This document shows, in pieces, positions 11,317-24,500 of a stretch of DNA of 64,000 nt. The notes beneath the pieces were generated by a model, which ran no database searches, was not told the DNA's origin, and worked only from the letters and a program-made list of their open reading frames with translations. Location of the stretch: contig VIIQ02000049.1 in assembly GCA_007449985.2 (NCBI GenBank), positions 1-64,000 on the forward strand. The letters are read 5' to 3'. The stretch comes from Desmodesmus armatus. Lineage: Eukaryota > Chlorophyta > Chlorophyceae > Sphaeropleales > Scenedesmaceae. Position 1 is the stretch's first letter, and each line of letters begins with the position of its first letter. The position numbers and the translations under genes were made by a program.

Positions 11317-14300
11317 CAGTAACACGCAAGCACAAATGGATGCTGTTTCAGCTGTTGGACAGCACCTGCCAGGTGGCACCAAAGGAGGCAAGTTGGCTGC
11401 AGGACACATGTGTACACTGACCCTTGCGTGAACAGAAAGGCCCTGGGTCCCTTCTGCCAGGTGCCGGGAACACATCCTCCACCCTAGGCTAGTGGCTATC
11501 ATGGGCTGTCATGATGGCATTACGGGTGCTGCACATGCTGCGCACAAGGGGTGGTTACCTGGCAAGGTCAAAGCTGTGCAGGTCCCACTGTGCAGTTGTG
11601 AAAATCCTTTCCAGCTGACCCCTCACTGCCTCGTTGCTGTCTTTTGAGGGGCGCACCCAGCTGTCGATGCTGGTCTTGTGGCGCATCAGCTTCCTGCAGT
11701 GCAGCAAACAAGGAACAGCACGGACAGCCGCAGGGATGGCATGCATGGTGTGGGCCTTCATTAGTCGATGAGACTGTAAGTCATGACCACAGGCTAGCAC
11801 AAGGCTTTACACCGTATGTACATCCACCCATGCCCTGAGAGTGTCGGACTGTGTCGGCCTGTGCCGGCCGACATTGCTCCGGTCGGTCGGTTGGTCGATC
11901 GCAACGCGACCGACTTCCTGTGCCGACACTGTCGGCACGGGAAGTATTGTATTTTGAAGCGGCACAAGTATCTTTAACACGGCCCTACTCACTCGTACTC
12001 CACTTTGATGACACACAGGTCCTCGTAGCGGCGTTCCGGCCAGTCGTCGCCCATGAGCTTCAGCACAGCCAGATCAAACAGGCCGTTGAGGTTGCCGTCC
12101 ATGCGGTTGATGAATTCTTGGAGATCCTGCATGCTGCTGGCCTGGAAGCGTTTCACCTCGCCCGCCCAATCCATCAAGTCCGCTTTGCGCTCGTTGAAAT
12201 TCTTTTCGATCTGTGCTGTCCGCCCCAGCCTCTGCTTCAACTCCTCCTGTACAGCAGCACGCATCCCGTCCTGTGCTGGCTGGCCAAACACCGCTGCGGC
12301 ACCACCACCTCCTGCGCTGCTCTGTGGCATGATGCGCTCCCTGACCCGTTTCATAAGCTCCTTGCATTTTGTCACTCCGGAATCTGCTGTGTGGGGCTGG
12401 AAGCCAGGCGCAGGTGGGGGCGGCCGGGGCCCTACATAACGAGGAGGCCCCAGGGGTCCCAGGGGTGGCGGAGGAGGCGGGGGAGGCGGGCGCGGGGCCC
12501 CTGCTGCTGCCGCTGGTGGTGGTGGTGGTGGTGGTGGTGCTGGAGCTGGCTGCTTCTGCTGCTGCGATGGCTGCTGTGGAGGCAGCGGCACCGACTTGAC
12601 CTCATGGGATGCTGCCATGGGCCCCACAGCTGCCTCTTGCTGCTGCTGCTGCTGCTGCTGCTGCGCAACAGCTCCACCACCAGCACTGCTGGCGGGTAAT
12701 GCTGCTGCTGCACTAGCAGCAACCTGCCCCACAGGGCTGGCAGCAGGAGCTGCCAACTCTCCAGCCAGGGGTGCTGACTGTGCAGCAGCAGCTGCACTGC
12801 TGCTGCCAGAGGCAACTGTGCTGCTGCCACTGCCACTGTCGGCACCAGCGGGTTGAACAGCATGGCTAGCTGACACACTGCCAGCAGCAGCACCGGCAGC
12901 ACCCGCAGCAGCTGATGCTACTGCTGCATTTGGCACTGCGGTGCTGACACCACCTGCCTCCTTCACTTCCCCAGGAAGGGTGGTTGTGGAGCTGGCGGGG
13001 ATGTCTGCTGCTTGCCGCAGCAGTGCCAGCATCTGGTTGACATCATAAGACTGAAACTGCACCAACAGAGGGGGGGGGGGGTTGAGGCGTGCACACATGT
13101 CAAATACGCAGCGGGTTACACGATGACAAGCATGAGATAGGACCGGGCATGTTGTCAGTCAAACAGGATGTGGTGGAACCAACAGTAATCTGGCCGACCC
13201 ATTGGCCTTTCTCACAACCTCGACGTCTAGGCAGGCTATTTAGATCAGTTCATTTGCAACCCACAGGCAGCACACACAGTCACTGTGTGTGAAACCTGTT
13301 TGACTCGGACATAGTTGGGTGCACACAAACCTAGCAATAGTGTGCAGCGCATGACTGGCAGGCAGACCTTGAACAGATTGCTGCCACACAGCCTACCAGG
13401 AAAGGAGCAAGATAGGGTTTATGTGGGGTAGTCATAAGGTCACCTTAGGGACACAGTGTCCCTATGAACCGGTCTGGAACTTTGCATGGACACATTCAGG
13501 TGAGTCTGATTAAGCATTGCGCTCACCATGCCGTCCAGCAAGCCCATGTCACTGCCAGTTCCCTCTGGCTTCAGCTGGGGCTGCAGGCCCCCCTGACCAG
13601 TGCTGAGCAGCCACCCCGGCTGCTGCCGCTGCTGCAGCTGATAGTCATGCAGCATTCGCCGGCCATCAGTGCTGTCCCACTGGAGGTGAGGCACAACTGG
13701 CACCGATGAGGGCAACTGCTGGCTGCTGGCGGTTGTCAAGGGGTTGAAGTCCTGCACAGCAGCAGTATGTACAGCACCTTACTGAGCATACAAACACGAA
13801 TAGCACTCCCATCATGATATGCGGGAAAGCCTGCACACACCAGCATGGCAGAGTGAAGCCCAGCAGAGCGCATGATGCGGTTGACATGACATGTTGACAC
13901 GTTACAACCCGATATGATGCACAGTAAGTACATCACTCTGTGCACAAGGTATGCAACTCAATTGGGCGTGCAAGGCAGAAGTTGGCATGTTGAACTGTGT
14001 GGTAATGCACAGCGCCAGCCCTCACAAAATTGACCCTGCAAAGTTGCTGCGGCAGCTGCCCACCTGCAGAACCTTGCCCCAGTCCTGTGCACTGAATGGC
14101 CTGCCCTCATCATCAGCCTTGTCTGCAGCCCTCTGCAGCTGGTCCACCAGAGACACAGGCACCAGGCGGGGGCCTGGCGGGCCCTGCAATCGCAATAACG
14201 GCACCAGGCGCAAGGTACATCGGGTGATCAGCAAAGGCCATGTATGGCCAGCAGGAGCTCTGTAGCTAGGTTATAACCTTAATTATACAACCATAATTAG

Positions 14301-17167
14301 AGCCGTTGCCACTTTGCATTATAACCATAATTATAGCCGTTGCCACTTTGCATGTGTGTGTGTGTGTTAGCACAGTGAGTACTTGTGTAGCTAGCATACT
14401 ACAAACATGCAAGTCACACGCAAGCAGTCTATCAGGCATGCCAACATAGTCCGACTAGGATAGCAAACCGTGTGAACCAAGTCTCCTTTCCCGTGGGGGA
14501 GACTTGGTTCACCAACACTACCCGCAGCACTGCAAGCAACAGGCGGCATGTTCACGCTGTTCAGGCTGAAACACAGGAGCAGCTTGCAGAGTCTGCAGAT
14601 TAGCACCAACAAAACCCTTAAACATGTCAGGCACACCTCCCACCTGGGTTCCTGCAGCTTGCAGTGTGAGTGTGTGGTATAGGTCCATGAGTCTGTTGAC
14701 CACCCCTGCCTGCAGATCAGCAGCCTCATCAGCGGCCAGCGGCTGGGTGTTGAGCAGCACCTCAAGCTTTGACAGCTCATGCACACTGAACTCAACACAC
14801 TCCTGCAGGAGCGGGTGACAGCAGCACACCGGGCAGAGTCAGCAGTGGGAGTTGGTTTCACTGCAGATGGTATAGTTTGACAGCAGCCAACATTCAGCAG
14901 CTCCTTGCGGCGTTGCTTTGCTGGAAGCTATCGAATACCCTGCTCAACAGACAATTGACTGAGTAGCCAAGGACTTGGCATTGGTCTCCATACAGAGCTG
15001 GCAGACAGCAACCACCACGATGCTTCAAGGTGGGAATGACGGTCCACTTGGGTCATTGTTATAATCAGAGCAAGAACAGCGTCGGTCAATGTTGATATCT
15101 CACCTTTAGCTGCCTCAGTTGCTGGCGGCGTTGGTCAAACACTTCCCTTTGCCTCTCCAGCAGTGGGTTGATGGCCCCCACACTGCTGCTCCCCACCTGC
15201 ATGCAAGCGAGGAGAGGCTGAGTCTTGGCGCCAACACGACACCGTCTGTGCACCATATTGTCATACACAAAAACAACGCATGGCCGGGGCACGGTTGCAA
15301 CAATTGTGGCAGGTACTTTCTTGAAGAACAGTCATCCAAAGCTGGCAGCTACACCTAGCATTCACCTGAATCATGTTGTTGTTGAGCTCTGCCTCCGCCA
15401 CTGACAACATCGACAGCTGCTGCAGCAGCTCAGCCCTGAGATGCACACTGGCATGCACCAGCTCCGTCACTTGGCCTGTCTGTGTGCCAACTCCGCTGCC
15501 TGCCAGCGAAGGCCGCCTGGCGCTGTGGCTGCTTGCCACATGCACAGGGCCGCCATTGATGCTGGGGTAGGTAGAGACACTCGGATGCGCATGACCACCA
15601 TTGATGCTGGGGTAGGTGGATACACTCGATGCCACGCTGGGCGCACCCCAGAGTGTGCTGTTGGTGCTGTTGGTGCCTGGCCACTCGGGGCTGGAGATAC
15701 CAGGGCTGGGCGGTGCAAGTGAGGTGCTGATAGGGGCAACAAGTGCCTGCGGGTGCTGCTGCTGCTGGTACAGGTGCTGCTGCTGCTGCAACATATGTGC
15801 CTGGGCAACGTCTAAGCCATTGCTGAGTGGCTGCTGCTGCTGCTGGTCGCTGAGCTGGCCAGGTGTTGCCGGTGTGAAGTGCACTTTCACATGCAAGCTG
15901 CCTCTCTGAATCATGCCATACCACCAGTGCTTGCGCATCACTGGAAGCACTTTGGTGTGTCCCTTGCCACCAGGCCTCTCTGCTCGCAGATGAAGAACCT
16001 GTGATAGGCAGCAGAAGCAGTAGAAGGCACATTACAGTGGGTGAAGTGCCTCAGTGCAGCTGTCTGATCTCATAAGAATGTGGTGTGGATTTATTTCCCT
16101 TGCTGTGCTCCAAGAGGTAGCTCGGGCTAACAAGGGCTTGCCATCGCTGCTGGGAGCTCTACTGTGCCTGCAGAGCTGGTACACATAGCAAACTCTTTGC
16201 AACGGATGCAGCATGGGAGCATGACTGCATGCAGCTTGCTGCTGATGTGTACCTGCTCCAGGTTCAGGCTGGCTTCGCCCACATAGTCATCCGCCTTTGG
16301 ATAGCTGTCTTTGTCCATTATCTGCAAACAGGACATGCATCAAGATGTGGCAGTCATGGGATGCAGGTACATAAGGCCAAAACTACTATCACCCTGGCAT
16401 TTGGATGAAATCTTATGAAGATGCCAGTTGGCAGTTTCACGCCTGACTGGGGGGGGGGGGGCCTGCCACGGCATGTTGCGTGTCAGCTGCAGCTACACAC
16501 ATGAGTGCCTTGCCAACACCGTCGTTTGTAGACTGCTACTATTGCTACAGCATCCAGTACCTTGAACGTCAGCTCCTTGTCAGATGGGCCGATGTTGAAC
16601 TGGAAGCTCTCATTCCACTCAGGGAATTTCCCAGCTCCTGCAAGCAGCAGCATACAGCACAGGGAGGTTGACGAGGATGTTCTTTGGGTTTGAGATCTGC
16701 AGCTATGGCTACCCATCTGGCTGCTGCTGCTGCTGCTTCACGTATGTGCATGATGGGATGGGCATTGCAGCAGCTTGGCCTACGAGATGGTGGTCAGGCA
16801 CGGGGCACAGTGGTGGGGGCTGTGCAGCCGGGTGTTATGGCTTACTGCCCTTACCTGCTTTGACAGCAGACACACACTTGGTTCTGCCGCACTGCAGCTC
16901 GCAGTAGGGGTCCTGGGGAGGTGCACGAAGCAGGGGAAGTCACAGGCCATGATGTGTCCAAGCCAAAGACAGCTGCCGGCCCTGCCTGCTGCCTGAAGGT
17001 GCAGCTGTACACTATGGTACTCATGCACATGTGCAAAGTGCACTTGGCAGTATTGCTTCGCACGCGAACGTGTTGCTGGGACAAGAGCGCACCATGGAGT
17101 GCAGCCAGTCAGTGTTCTTCAGATCGCATGCTCGCTCCAGCTTGACATGCAGCACCCCTGACTGCAT
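10667..17167 (-). CDS. C2 domain protein with CHUP1-type C-terminal domain
   Basis: Read 5' to 3' on the minus strand. The start ATG is at 17167-17165. Exons include 17093-17167, 16855-16912, 16561-16637, 16253-16321, 15366-15998, 15104-15196, ~14522-14802 (donor uncertain), 14064-14183, one ending at 13751, 11993-13056, 11559-11693, 11152-11272 and 10667-~11014. The first five exons encode a C2 domain: GVLHVKLERACDLKNTDW, DPYCELQCGRTKC, FPEWNESFQFNI, ADDYVGEASLNLEQ and WWYGMIQRGSLHVKVHF. A Gln/Ser-rich linker and helical segments follow. Then comes a proline-rich block (12430-12600) like the profilin- and formin-type blocks of CHUP1. The C-terminus follows the CHUP1 order: LMKRVRERI, an ADLMDWAGEVKRF helix, LQEFINRMDGNLNGLFD, DDWPERRYEDL, VPFSAVQLRDDVRLATFKVA and FKTYQLVGVLDA. 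In land plants this domain anchors chloroplasts to short actin filaments. Roughly 1,100 residues. I saw no N-terminal membrane anchor, so the C2 domain may provide membrane binding. Confidence 0.8.
11273..11316. repeat. (CAG)n/(CTG)n microsatellite at a splice acceptor
   Basis: About 13 CAG units on the plus strand, read as CTG on the coding (minus) strand. They abut the 3' splice site of the CHUP1-like exon at 11152-11272, where a polypyrimidine tract would normally sit. Confidence 0.9.
11846..11940. repeat. GTCGG-rich inverted repeats in a CHUP1-like intron
   Basis: A cluster of GTCGG and CCGAC words. It includes a palindrome at 11920-11938 (9-base arms GTGCCGACA and TGTCGGCAC around one base), and CGGTCGGTCGG facing GCGACCGAC. 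It could be a small foldback element. It lies in the intron between exons 11993-13056 and 11559-11693. Confidence 0.7.
14289..14352. repeat. tandem duplication in a CHUP1-like intron
   Basis: Two copies of a unit containing ACCATAATTA, then AGCCGTTGCCACTTTGCAT. The second copy is followed by a short (TG)n tract. It is A/T-rich compared with its surroundings. Confidence 0.85.
14472..14512. other. perfect hairpin, 15-bp arms, beside a 5' splice site
   Basis: GTGAACCAAGTCTCC at 14472-14486 is the exact reverse complement of 14498-14512, with an 11-base loop. On the minus-strand transcript the hairpin begins about 10 bases downstream of the proposed donor at 14521. Confidence 0.85.
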
Positions 17168-18591
17168 TGCTGCAGCTGCCAGGCTGGGGAAACGTTGAGA
17201 CGTCTGTTTGAAGCTACAGGGCTCTCAAGCATTCAGCAGGGCGGTTGACGCTGCACCGGTGGGATAGCAGCCTTGCAACAGCACAGTCTTGCACTGGTGG
17301 AAGTTGGAATGTGCATGGGTGCATTGGCACGGGTGAAGCAGAGACCACGGACGGGTGATGTCGGCTTGTAAAATGGTAAACAACAATATAGTCAGGGTAT
17401 TGTTCGGCTTCGGGCCCTGTCACCCGGTAGTGAAGGTCGGTTGGAAGGTTGACATGTGGGGTAGCCACACCATTCGCGGCTCATAAGCACCGCTTCGCTT
17501 TGTAGCCGAACAAAGAGCTCATTTGCGCCCGCCAAGGGATACATGGTGGCTACAGCCATTCCAGCAGTACGCAGCCTTGCTAGCAACACAGCAAACGCAG
17601 GTCAGTATGCATGTAGCCGTTGGCCGTGTTGCTGCACCATTCACAAAAGGTGGATGCGCAAAAGCGTGCATGCGTCATCCCAAATAGTCCTTCTCCCTCT
17701 CAGCACCACACCCCCTGTTGCAAGGCTAGACCTGACCTACTTGCTGATGAAGCCTGGCCAGCTGCTGATGCAGCGTTACGCTGTTTGATGGACAGAAAAT
17801 GACCTTGTGAACATGCAAACAGCATGTGCAGCTTGGGCTAGATGCAGCTGGTGAGCTCCTCGAGGGTCCGGGAGCCTCCACCTCCCACACCGCATGCGCT
17901 GTGCAGCTGCTACATGGTTTGATGCGTTGGGAATGCAACCTGATACCTGATTGCTGTAAGCCATCACACCCAGCCCTAGCGTATTGATGCTGAGTTGGGC
18001 TGCTGCAGTGCGTAAACAACCATGCATGAAGCGGCTTCTGCTGAACCCTGGCTGTCAGGGAGTGATGAAGGTGGGCTTGTGTAGTGTGCTTGCAGCCTTG
18101 GTGCTGTGGCGTGGACGTTTGTCTTGTTTGGCAAAAAGAGCGGCTGAGCTTCTTGTCAACAGTCTTGAAAGGACTTGTTGTATTAAGATCGCAGAGGCTG
18201 AAGCTGTCGTCAACGAAGACAAGAAGAACGATGCATGTGCATGTGCAAACATGTGCAAGGGCTTGTTGGATGCAACAAGTTGCATTCAAAACTGCTATCG
18301 GCTGCTATCTGTTGGCAGTAATGACCCCAGGGCCCAGAACACCCCATTGGCAACAAAGCTCTAGCCTATGCCAGCCAAACATCCATCGCTGATCCACACT
18401 GGCCCAATGCCATTGAGCCACAAGCTGCTGCAACAGCTGTGCGGTTACTGGACAGTTGATGAGTGCGCTCACTTTCCAGCACTGCTATGTACACAGGAAA
18501 AAAGCGCAATTAGGACACATCAGCGGCAGCAACCATCGCACGCACCACACCACAACAGGAACCCTGTCTGCACAAAGCCACAACTAGAACC
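17168..18591. other. intergenic between myosin VIII and CHUP1-like genes
   Basis: No convincing exon on either strand. It should hold the 3' UTR of the myosin gene and the promoter of the CHUP1-like gene, both on the minus strand. Confidence 0.5.
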
Positions 18592-21500
18592 CTAGCGGAA
18601 CATGTTGCGGAGCTTGTCCCTCTTCCTCCTGCCCCCACCACCGCTGCTATCTGGGGTCCTGCTACTGTTCAGCGCATCTGGCGCACTCAGGTTCGCATCT
18701 TGCACAGCCACCTGCAAGGCCGCTGTAGGCTTGTGCACTGCAGGGTCTGCCACCACCACAGCTGCATCAGCCCCTGCTGGGATACCTGCACAGATGTGCT
18801 GCTGGTCAGACACTGCAGTACTGCTAGTGTCTGGGGACTTGGGCAAGGCCACCCTGACAGCACCGCTGTGGCGCACCGGAGACTGCACCCCCGACGCGCT
18901 TGTTTCTGAACTGCTTTGCCCGGCCGCGCTTTTGTTGGAGGGTTTGTCTGGGCACCCTCGCTGCAGCAGCGAGGCCTGCACCTCCTGCATCCGCTGCGTG
19001 AACTGCTGGCTCCAAACCTCGTACTTCTGTCGCAACCTGCAGCAAGTAGATAAGGATGGAGCAGGCAGAACAGGTAAGGCAGCAGCACACATACATCAGG
19101 CACCACACAGTGTGAGTGACAGCCGCATGACGCTCAGGGCAGCCGGCATTGGGTTCCCCAACCATTGCATAACAACACCACCATAGCAGAAACATCTACG
19201 GGCCTGCTGCCAGCAATGGCACCGAAGCAGCATGTGCAATCATGAAAAGCACAATGCGCCACTGGCACACAAGCGCTTCTGGCAGAAGCCTTCACGCCCA
19301 CCTGTCAAGCTCCAGCTGCGCTGTGATGTCTGACGCCAGCACCTCCCCCTCAACCACCTGCCGGATGAATGCTGCGTCGTCATCAAACACGGTCGCCTTG
19401 CTGGCCCACTCAGACTTCAGCCCATCCAGCACGGCATCAGGGGATGGGCCCGCCGGGCTGGCGGCCAGCGGCTGCCTGCTGCCGGCTTTAGCCACGCCCT
19501 CCGCACCCTGCAACACCCTGGACTGCAAGTAAACCCGGTGCTCCGGGGAGCTGCTGGTACCAGCAGCACTCTGCTGCTGCGACACGGCCTGCGAGGAGGC
19601 CAGCAGCAGGCGCGCGAGCTTCCTGGGGTCACTGACGCCTGCTTGCCGGGCGCTGCCGGCCAGCGCGATGGCACTGTGCAGGTCGTCAGCATCCTTGATA
19701 CCCTCCTTCCGCACTGCAGAGTGCATCGCCAACGCTAGGCGCAGCTGCGCGGCACTAGTGATGTCTTCCTGGCGCAGGATGTTGTACAACGCAGCAGCAG
19801 CCAAGAAGTCATGTTTGTCTGCAATGCCATGCGTGACGGCTTTCTCATACATGCTGCAGGCACGGCGGACCAGCTTGAGATCGTTGCCAAGTGCCTGCAG
19901 TGTAGGCTGCAGGGCATGGAAAGTGCTGAGTGCCAGCTGCAGCTCCTTAGGACCGGACATGCCCGATGCTGAGACGACAGACAGCAGCGCCGCAGAGGAA
20001 GGGTCCACGCTGGCTGGCAAGCCGCTGCTGTTGTCCTGCGGCTCGGCTGCTGTGGTGGCTGCGGCTGCTGCTGCGGCTGCGGTGGCAGCAGCTGCCGCTG
20101 CTGTGAGTGCTGCCTGCAGGCTTGCTGCGTCTTTGATGCCCTGCTCCTCCGCTGCGTCCTGCAGCTCCAGCGATGCTGCAACCTGCTCATGCGTCACGGT
20201 GGCCCCCGCTGCTGTGAGCACAGCCTGCTGCAGGGCCAGGGCATGCTCCACATCCGCTGGCGAGGACGCTCCTCCTGCTGCTGAAGCCAACTGCAGCTTC
20301 CTTTGCAGCTGGGCAGGCTCCCGCAGCCCTGCCGAGTAGCAAGCCTGCCCCAGCTGCAGCACCACACTGAGGTTGGTGATACTGCCGTCAAGCTGCTGCA
20401 CTGCGACCTGCCCGCTGACAGGTGCTGCTGCAGCTGCTCAACATCGTAGCTACCCAGGTGCGCCTTGCACACGGCTGCTGCTGCAAGTGCTGCCTGCAGC
20501 TGCTGGTGCTGGTCAGGCCCCTCGAGCCGCTGCACTGCTATAGCACCAAGCTGCAGCTGCGCCTGCAGCTGCTGCTGGTCCCATGCCCCTAGATGCTGCC
20601 CGCATGCAGCTGCTGCTGCCAGCGCATCCTGCAGCTCCTGCAGGCTCACAACACCCAGCTGCTGCTTGCACACAGCTGCTGCATGCAAGGCATCCTGCAG
20701 CTGCTGCTGTCCAACACTATGCCCCAGCTGCTCTCGGCATACTGCCGACAGTAGCAGCGCCTGCTTCAGCTGCTGCGGGCTGAGCTTGGCTCCGCGCTGC
20801 TTGCTGGCCGTGCGCCGCACCACTGCAAGCAGCGACATCGCCTCTGCCATTTCCCCGGGATCCTCGCTGCCCAGCTCTCCACGCAGGGATGCATAGCAGG
20901 ACAGGGCTGCTTCGACCTCTGAGAGGTGCTTGATGCCGTACTGATCTTTGAGGGCGTTGAAGCCCTCCTGCTCCCTGCGCGCTGCTTCCTGGGCGTCCAT
21001 CTCAGCACGCTCGCGCGCAACGCGCTCAGTGATGCGCGCAGCCACCCGCTGCTTGAGCTTGTACCGGCGCCACGCTGCCTGGATGGTGCGCGCTGCGCTG
21101 CGCGTGCGCTGGTACTGCTGCTGCGCTGCATGCTGCCTGTAGCTGCGCTGGATGACGACCGCTGCTTTGTGCTCACGCAGGGCCTGGGCGTACGCAGCGC
21201 GCGCCTCACACGCACGCCAGGCGGACTGGAGCAGCAGGGCTGCTGCACGCTTGCGCTTGAAGCTCAGGAAAGCCTGCTGCATGCGCCTGATTGCCTGCAG
21301 CTTCACTGCGCTGCTGTGCATCCGAGCCCATCGGTCTTCCACATAGCCCAGCACACCTGCAGACAGCCAGACACACGGCACAATGTCACCCGGCATTTCA
21401 GGAATAGTGATCAGAAATTACCACGGAAAGGACACGCAGTTTTGGGCAAACTAGAGGTCAAAAGTAATGCATGTTGAGGCCTTTGTGTGTGCGTGATCAA

Positions 21501-24500
21501 CATGTGCCAGTGCTGGCCAAAACAGTTGGGTTGGCAGCGTGGCGGTGAAGGCTTATCATGATTGAACGCAGGTGAGGAGGGACACAGGGCGCAGGTTGCT
21601 CAGGGCACAGCTGTGGGACTTGCTGGCGCGCAGAGATAGTTTATTGCTGGTGAGTTGTGCTGTCCGTTGGGGCAGGGGTGACATCATGCAAACTCGGCAT
21701 GCGCAGGCATGCCTCAACGCCAAGGACCTTCAAGGCTTGGTGGTTGAATGGCCAGCGTGACCACAAGAACGGATTCGGCATGCTGTGCTGTGGTGTGTGC
21801 AGCAAAAACAAACTGCACGAGAGATTGGGGGTGGAGAACAACCCCCCTGGCAGTGTATGGCAGTGTATGGCAGTGGAACTGTATGCGATCACATGGAGTT
21901 CAAACCCAGGGACAGGCGGACCCTGCAGCTGTCGTGAGAGCTGGCAGCAGCACCAGGAGCAGCGGCAGCAACTTGCTTGTGGCCAACATGCAAACCGCCC
22001 AATCACGTGCACTGACATGTATGAGTATCTATATGTTGTGTGTGCAAGCTGTTTGTGTTGCATGTGGGTGCTCCTGTCCACTTTGTGGCATGCCCACACC
22101 GTGATCGTGTGGAGCCCGGCTCCGCCTGCAGTCCCCCGATCGTCGATCCGACACGCTCATAGTCCATTCTTTGATTACGTATACTATGTCCCAAGCTTGG
22201 AGCCCGCAGTCAGGGCTCCCTGAGAATGTACACGTCGCACCCTGAGGCTAAACACGTGCACCAGTTGGGCCAGCTGGGCCAGTTGGGCTCCCCCCCCCCT
22301 CAAGCCCCCTCCTGGGACCACTGGTAAGTTGGGCGACTGACCTGGTTTGAAGAATACCTTTGTCTTGCCCATCTGATATGGCTTGTCAGGCCTGTCAGGC
22401 TTGTCAGGTACCTTGAAGATGGACAGCAGCTTCTCAACAGCGTCACGTGTCTGCTGCTCACTGTCTACAACACCCTGCTGCTGGATGCCCACAGCGTCCC
22501 GCTGCCCTAGTGGCAGCAGCACCTTGTAGCGCTCCACAAAGTCAGCGTGCCTGTGGACAGCCAGGACAAACACAATTCCAGTCACGCGCACGTTGCAAGC
22601 TGGCTTTTCCGAGGTTGGGACGGAGGTGCCCAATACCTGTGCTATACTTGACTGTACTGCGAGGTCTGCTCTTGTGTGCCATAACTCAAGTGTAGGCAGC
22701 ACCCAAATACTGCTGCTGTATGGTTGCATGCCGTTCTAAGCGTGCTTAGCTCATCACCTGTAGCGTGTAGGGTAGCCTGCACGAGACACCCTGGCCACCT
22801 CCAGCACACCACAGCACCGCAGCTGGTGCAGCACCTGCTCTGTAGACAGCCGCCCAGGCACGAGCTCTGCGTTGGGCTTGATGCAGCGCACAAAGTGCAG
22901 CCCCGTGGCATCAAGGTGTGCCACAAGCTCCTGCAGCTGCACCTTGAACCTGCTGCTGACTGTCTGCCCGCGCCTCTTGCCCTCCATCTCAGCTGCTGCC
23001 TTGGCTCCGATCCTCTTCACAAGCGGGTTGTGTTTAGAGGTCTGCACCAGCTCAATAAGGTCTGCAGGCACAGCAGGCAGCACCAGACGCAGCCACGTCA
23101 GCATGCCAAGAGTCAGCAGGAGACTTTTTGATGCAGATGCATACATATGTATGCATGGCGGTTGGAATATGCATGTGACAGCAGCATGTCATGAGTGGTG
23201 TTGGTTCTGACATTTTAGTTGAAGGCTAGCAGGCTCATGCTGCGTCGATGGCAGTACACACCAGTGTTGAGCATGTCCTTGTTTTTGTCCAGGAACCCTG
23301 CTTGGCCGTAGTTGACATCACCAGCATAGTGGGTGAGCAAGAACTCATCCTGCTTGCAGGGGTGGACAGCAAAGTGCTCGTTTCCACTCAGCTGATCCCT
23401 GCACACAGCAACACACACGATTTGCTCAGCACATGGCAAGCGGCCGTTGACATTGGCTTAGCTGGGATAACAACCCTCTCTGTAAACCAACACCTGCTGC
23501 AGGTAGAAAGCCTGCAGCCTACCCTAGTTGCAGCCTCACACCTGCCATGCAATGCTGTTGTTGCACGTCAACATGGCAACTACGCTAGGCCTAGGCTGCA
23601 TCGCCCCGGACACATGCAGGTGCTTACTTGAGCGCATGCATGAGCGTGGCATCAGTTGCAGCAGGGAACTTGCACTGGCTGTCCAGCACTGCCAGCACAC
23701 CCAGCCGCCTCGGTGGCTGGGAGTCGATGACATCCACACACGCCTGATTGTCCACCCACTCAACCTGGCCAATTAAGTGCATGCAGCAGCACAGCACCAT
23801 GCAGTTGGCACTCAACAGCGCAAGCGAAAGAAACCTAGAACTCCACATCATGTAGCATATTCAACAACATGCAGCAAACAAGCACCCGGCCTGTCTGCAC
23901 CTGTGTGTGATGATGATGCCGTGTCAGTCATGCCAAGCCCTGATGATCACATGTTGTACTAACAGACATCAGTGCAGCACCCACACACCTTTGTGTAGTC
24001 GATACCCTCAGACTGGTACTCCTCCTGCTCCAGGGTGGACAGGTGCCGTGTGAACTGCTGCTGCAGGCGCTCGTTGGCGTAGTTGATGCACAGCTGCTCA
24101 AAGCTGCAAACACAACAGCAGGCACAATTGCAACCTTCAACAGACAGGTCAGCACAACTCGCAACACTCAACGTGGCTGAAAGCATGCAGAATCTCTATA
24201 GGAGCAGGCGCTTTGATCTGGAAACAGACAGATGATGTGCCGTAGCGTGCGTGCAGCAGTATAATCAGGCACCACCGCAAACCACACAGTAGCCGCTGAA
24301 CGGCTGCTTGTGTGCTAGTGCCGCCTGTCCCCACCTGTTGACCTCAAACTTCTCAAAGCCGTAGATATCCAGGATGGCTATCAAGTTGCCGCTGCTCTTC
24401 TTCCCCATGGCCAGCCTGGCGTTGCAGTGGGCAACAATCCAGTCGAACACACCTGCACGGCACATCATGACATGGTCAACGTCAACATAACATGCAGTGT

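Noticed and set aside
17214..17589. Minus-strand frames upstream of the CHUP1-like start
   Set aside because: They are short, with no consistent splice sites linking them to the C2 exon, and an in-frame ATG already begins the C2 domain at 17167.
20465..20896. Plus-strand Cys/Ala/Ser-rich open frames over the myosin tail, and similar ones at 19668-20339 and 12596-12856
   Set aside because: Mirror frames of CAG-rich minus-strand coding sequence; their composition is that of a shadow, not a protein.
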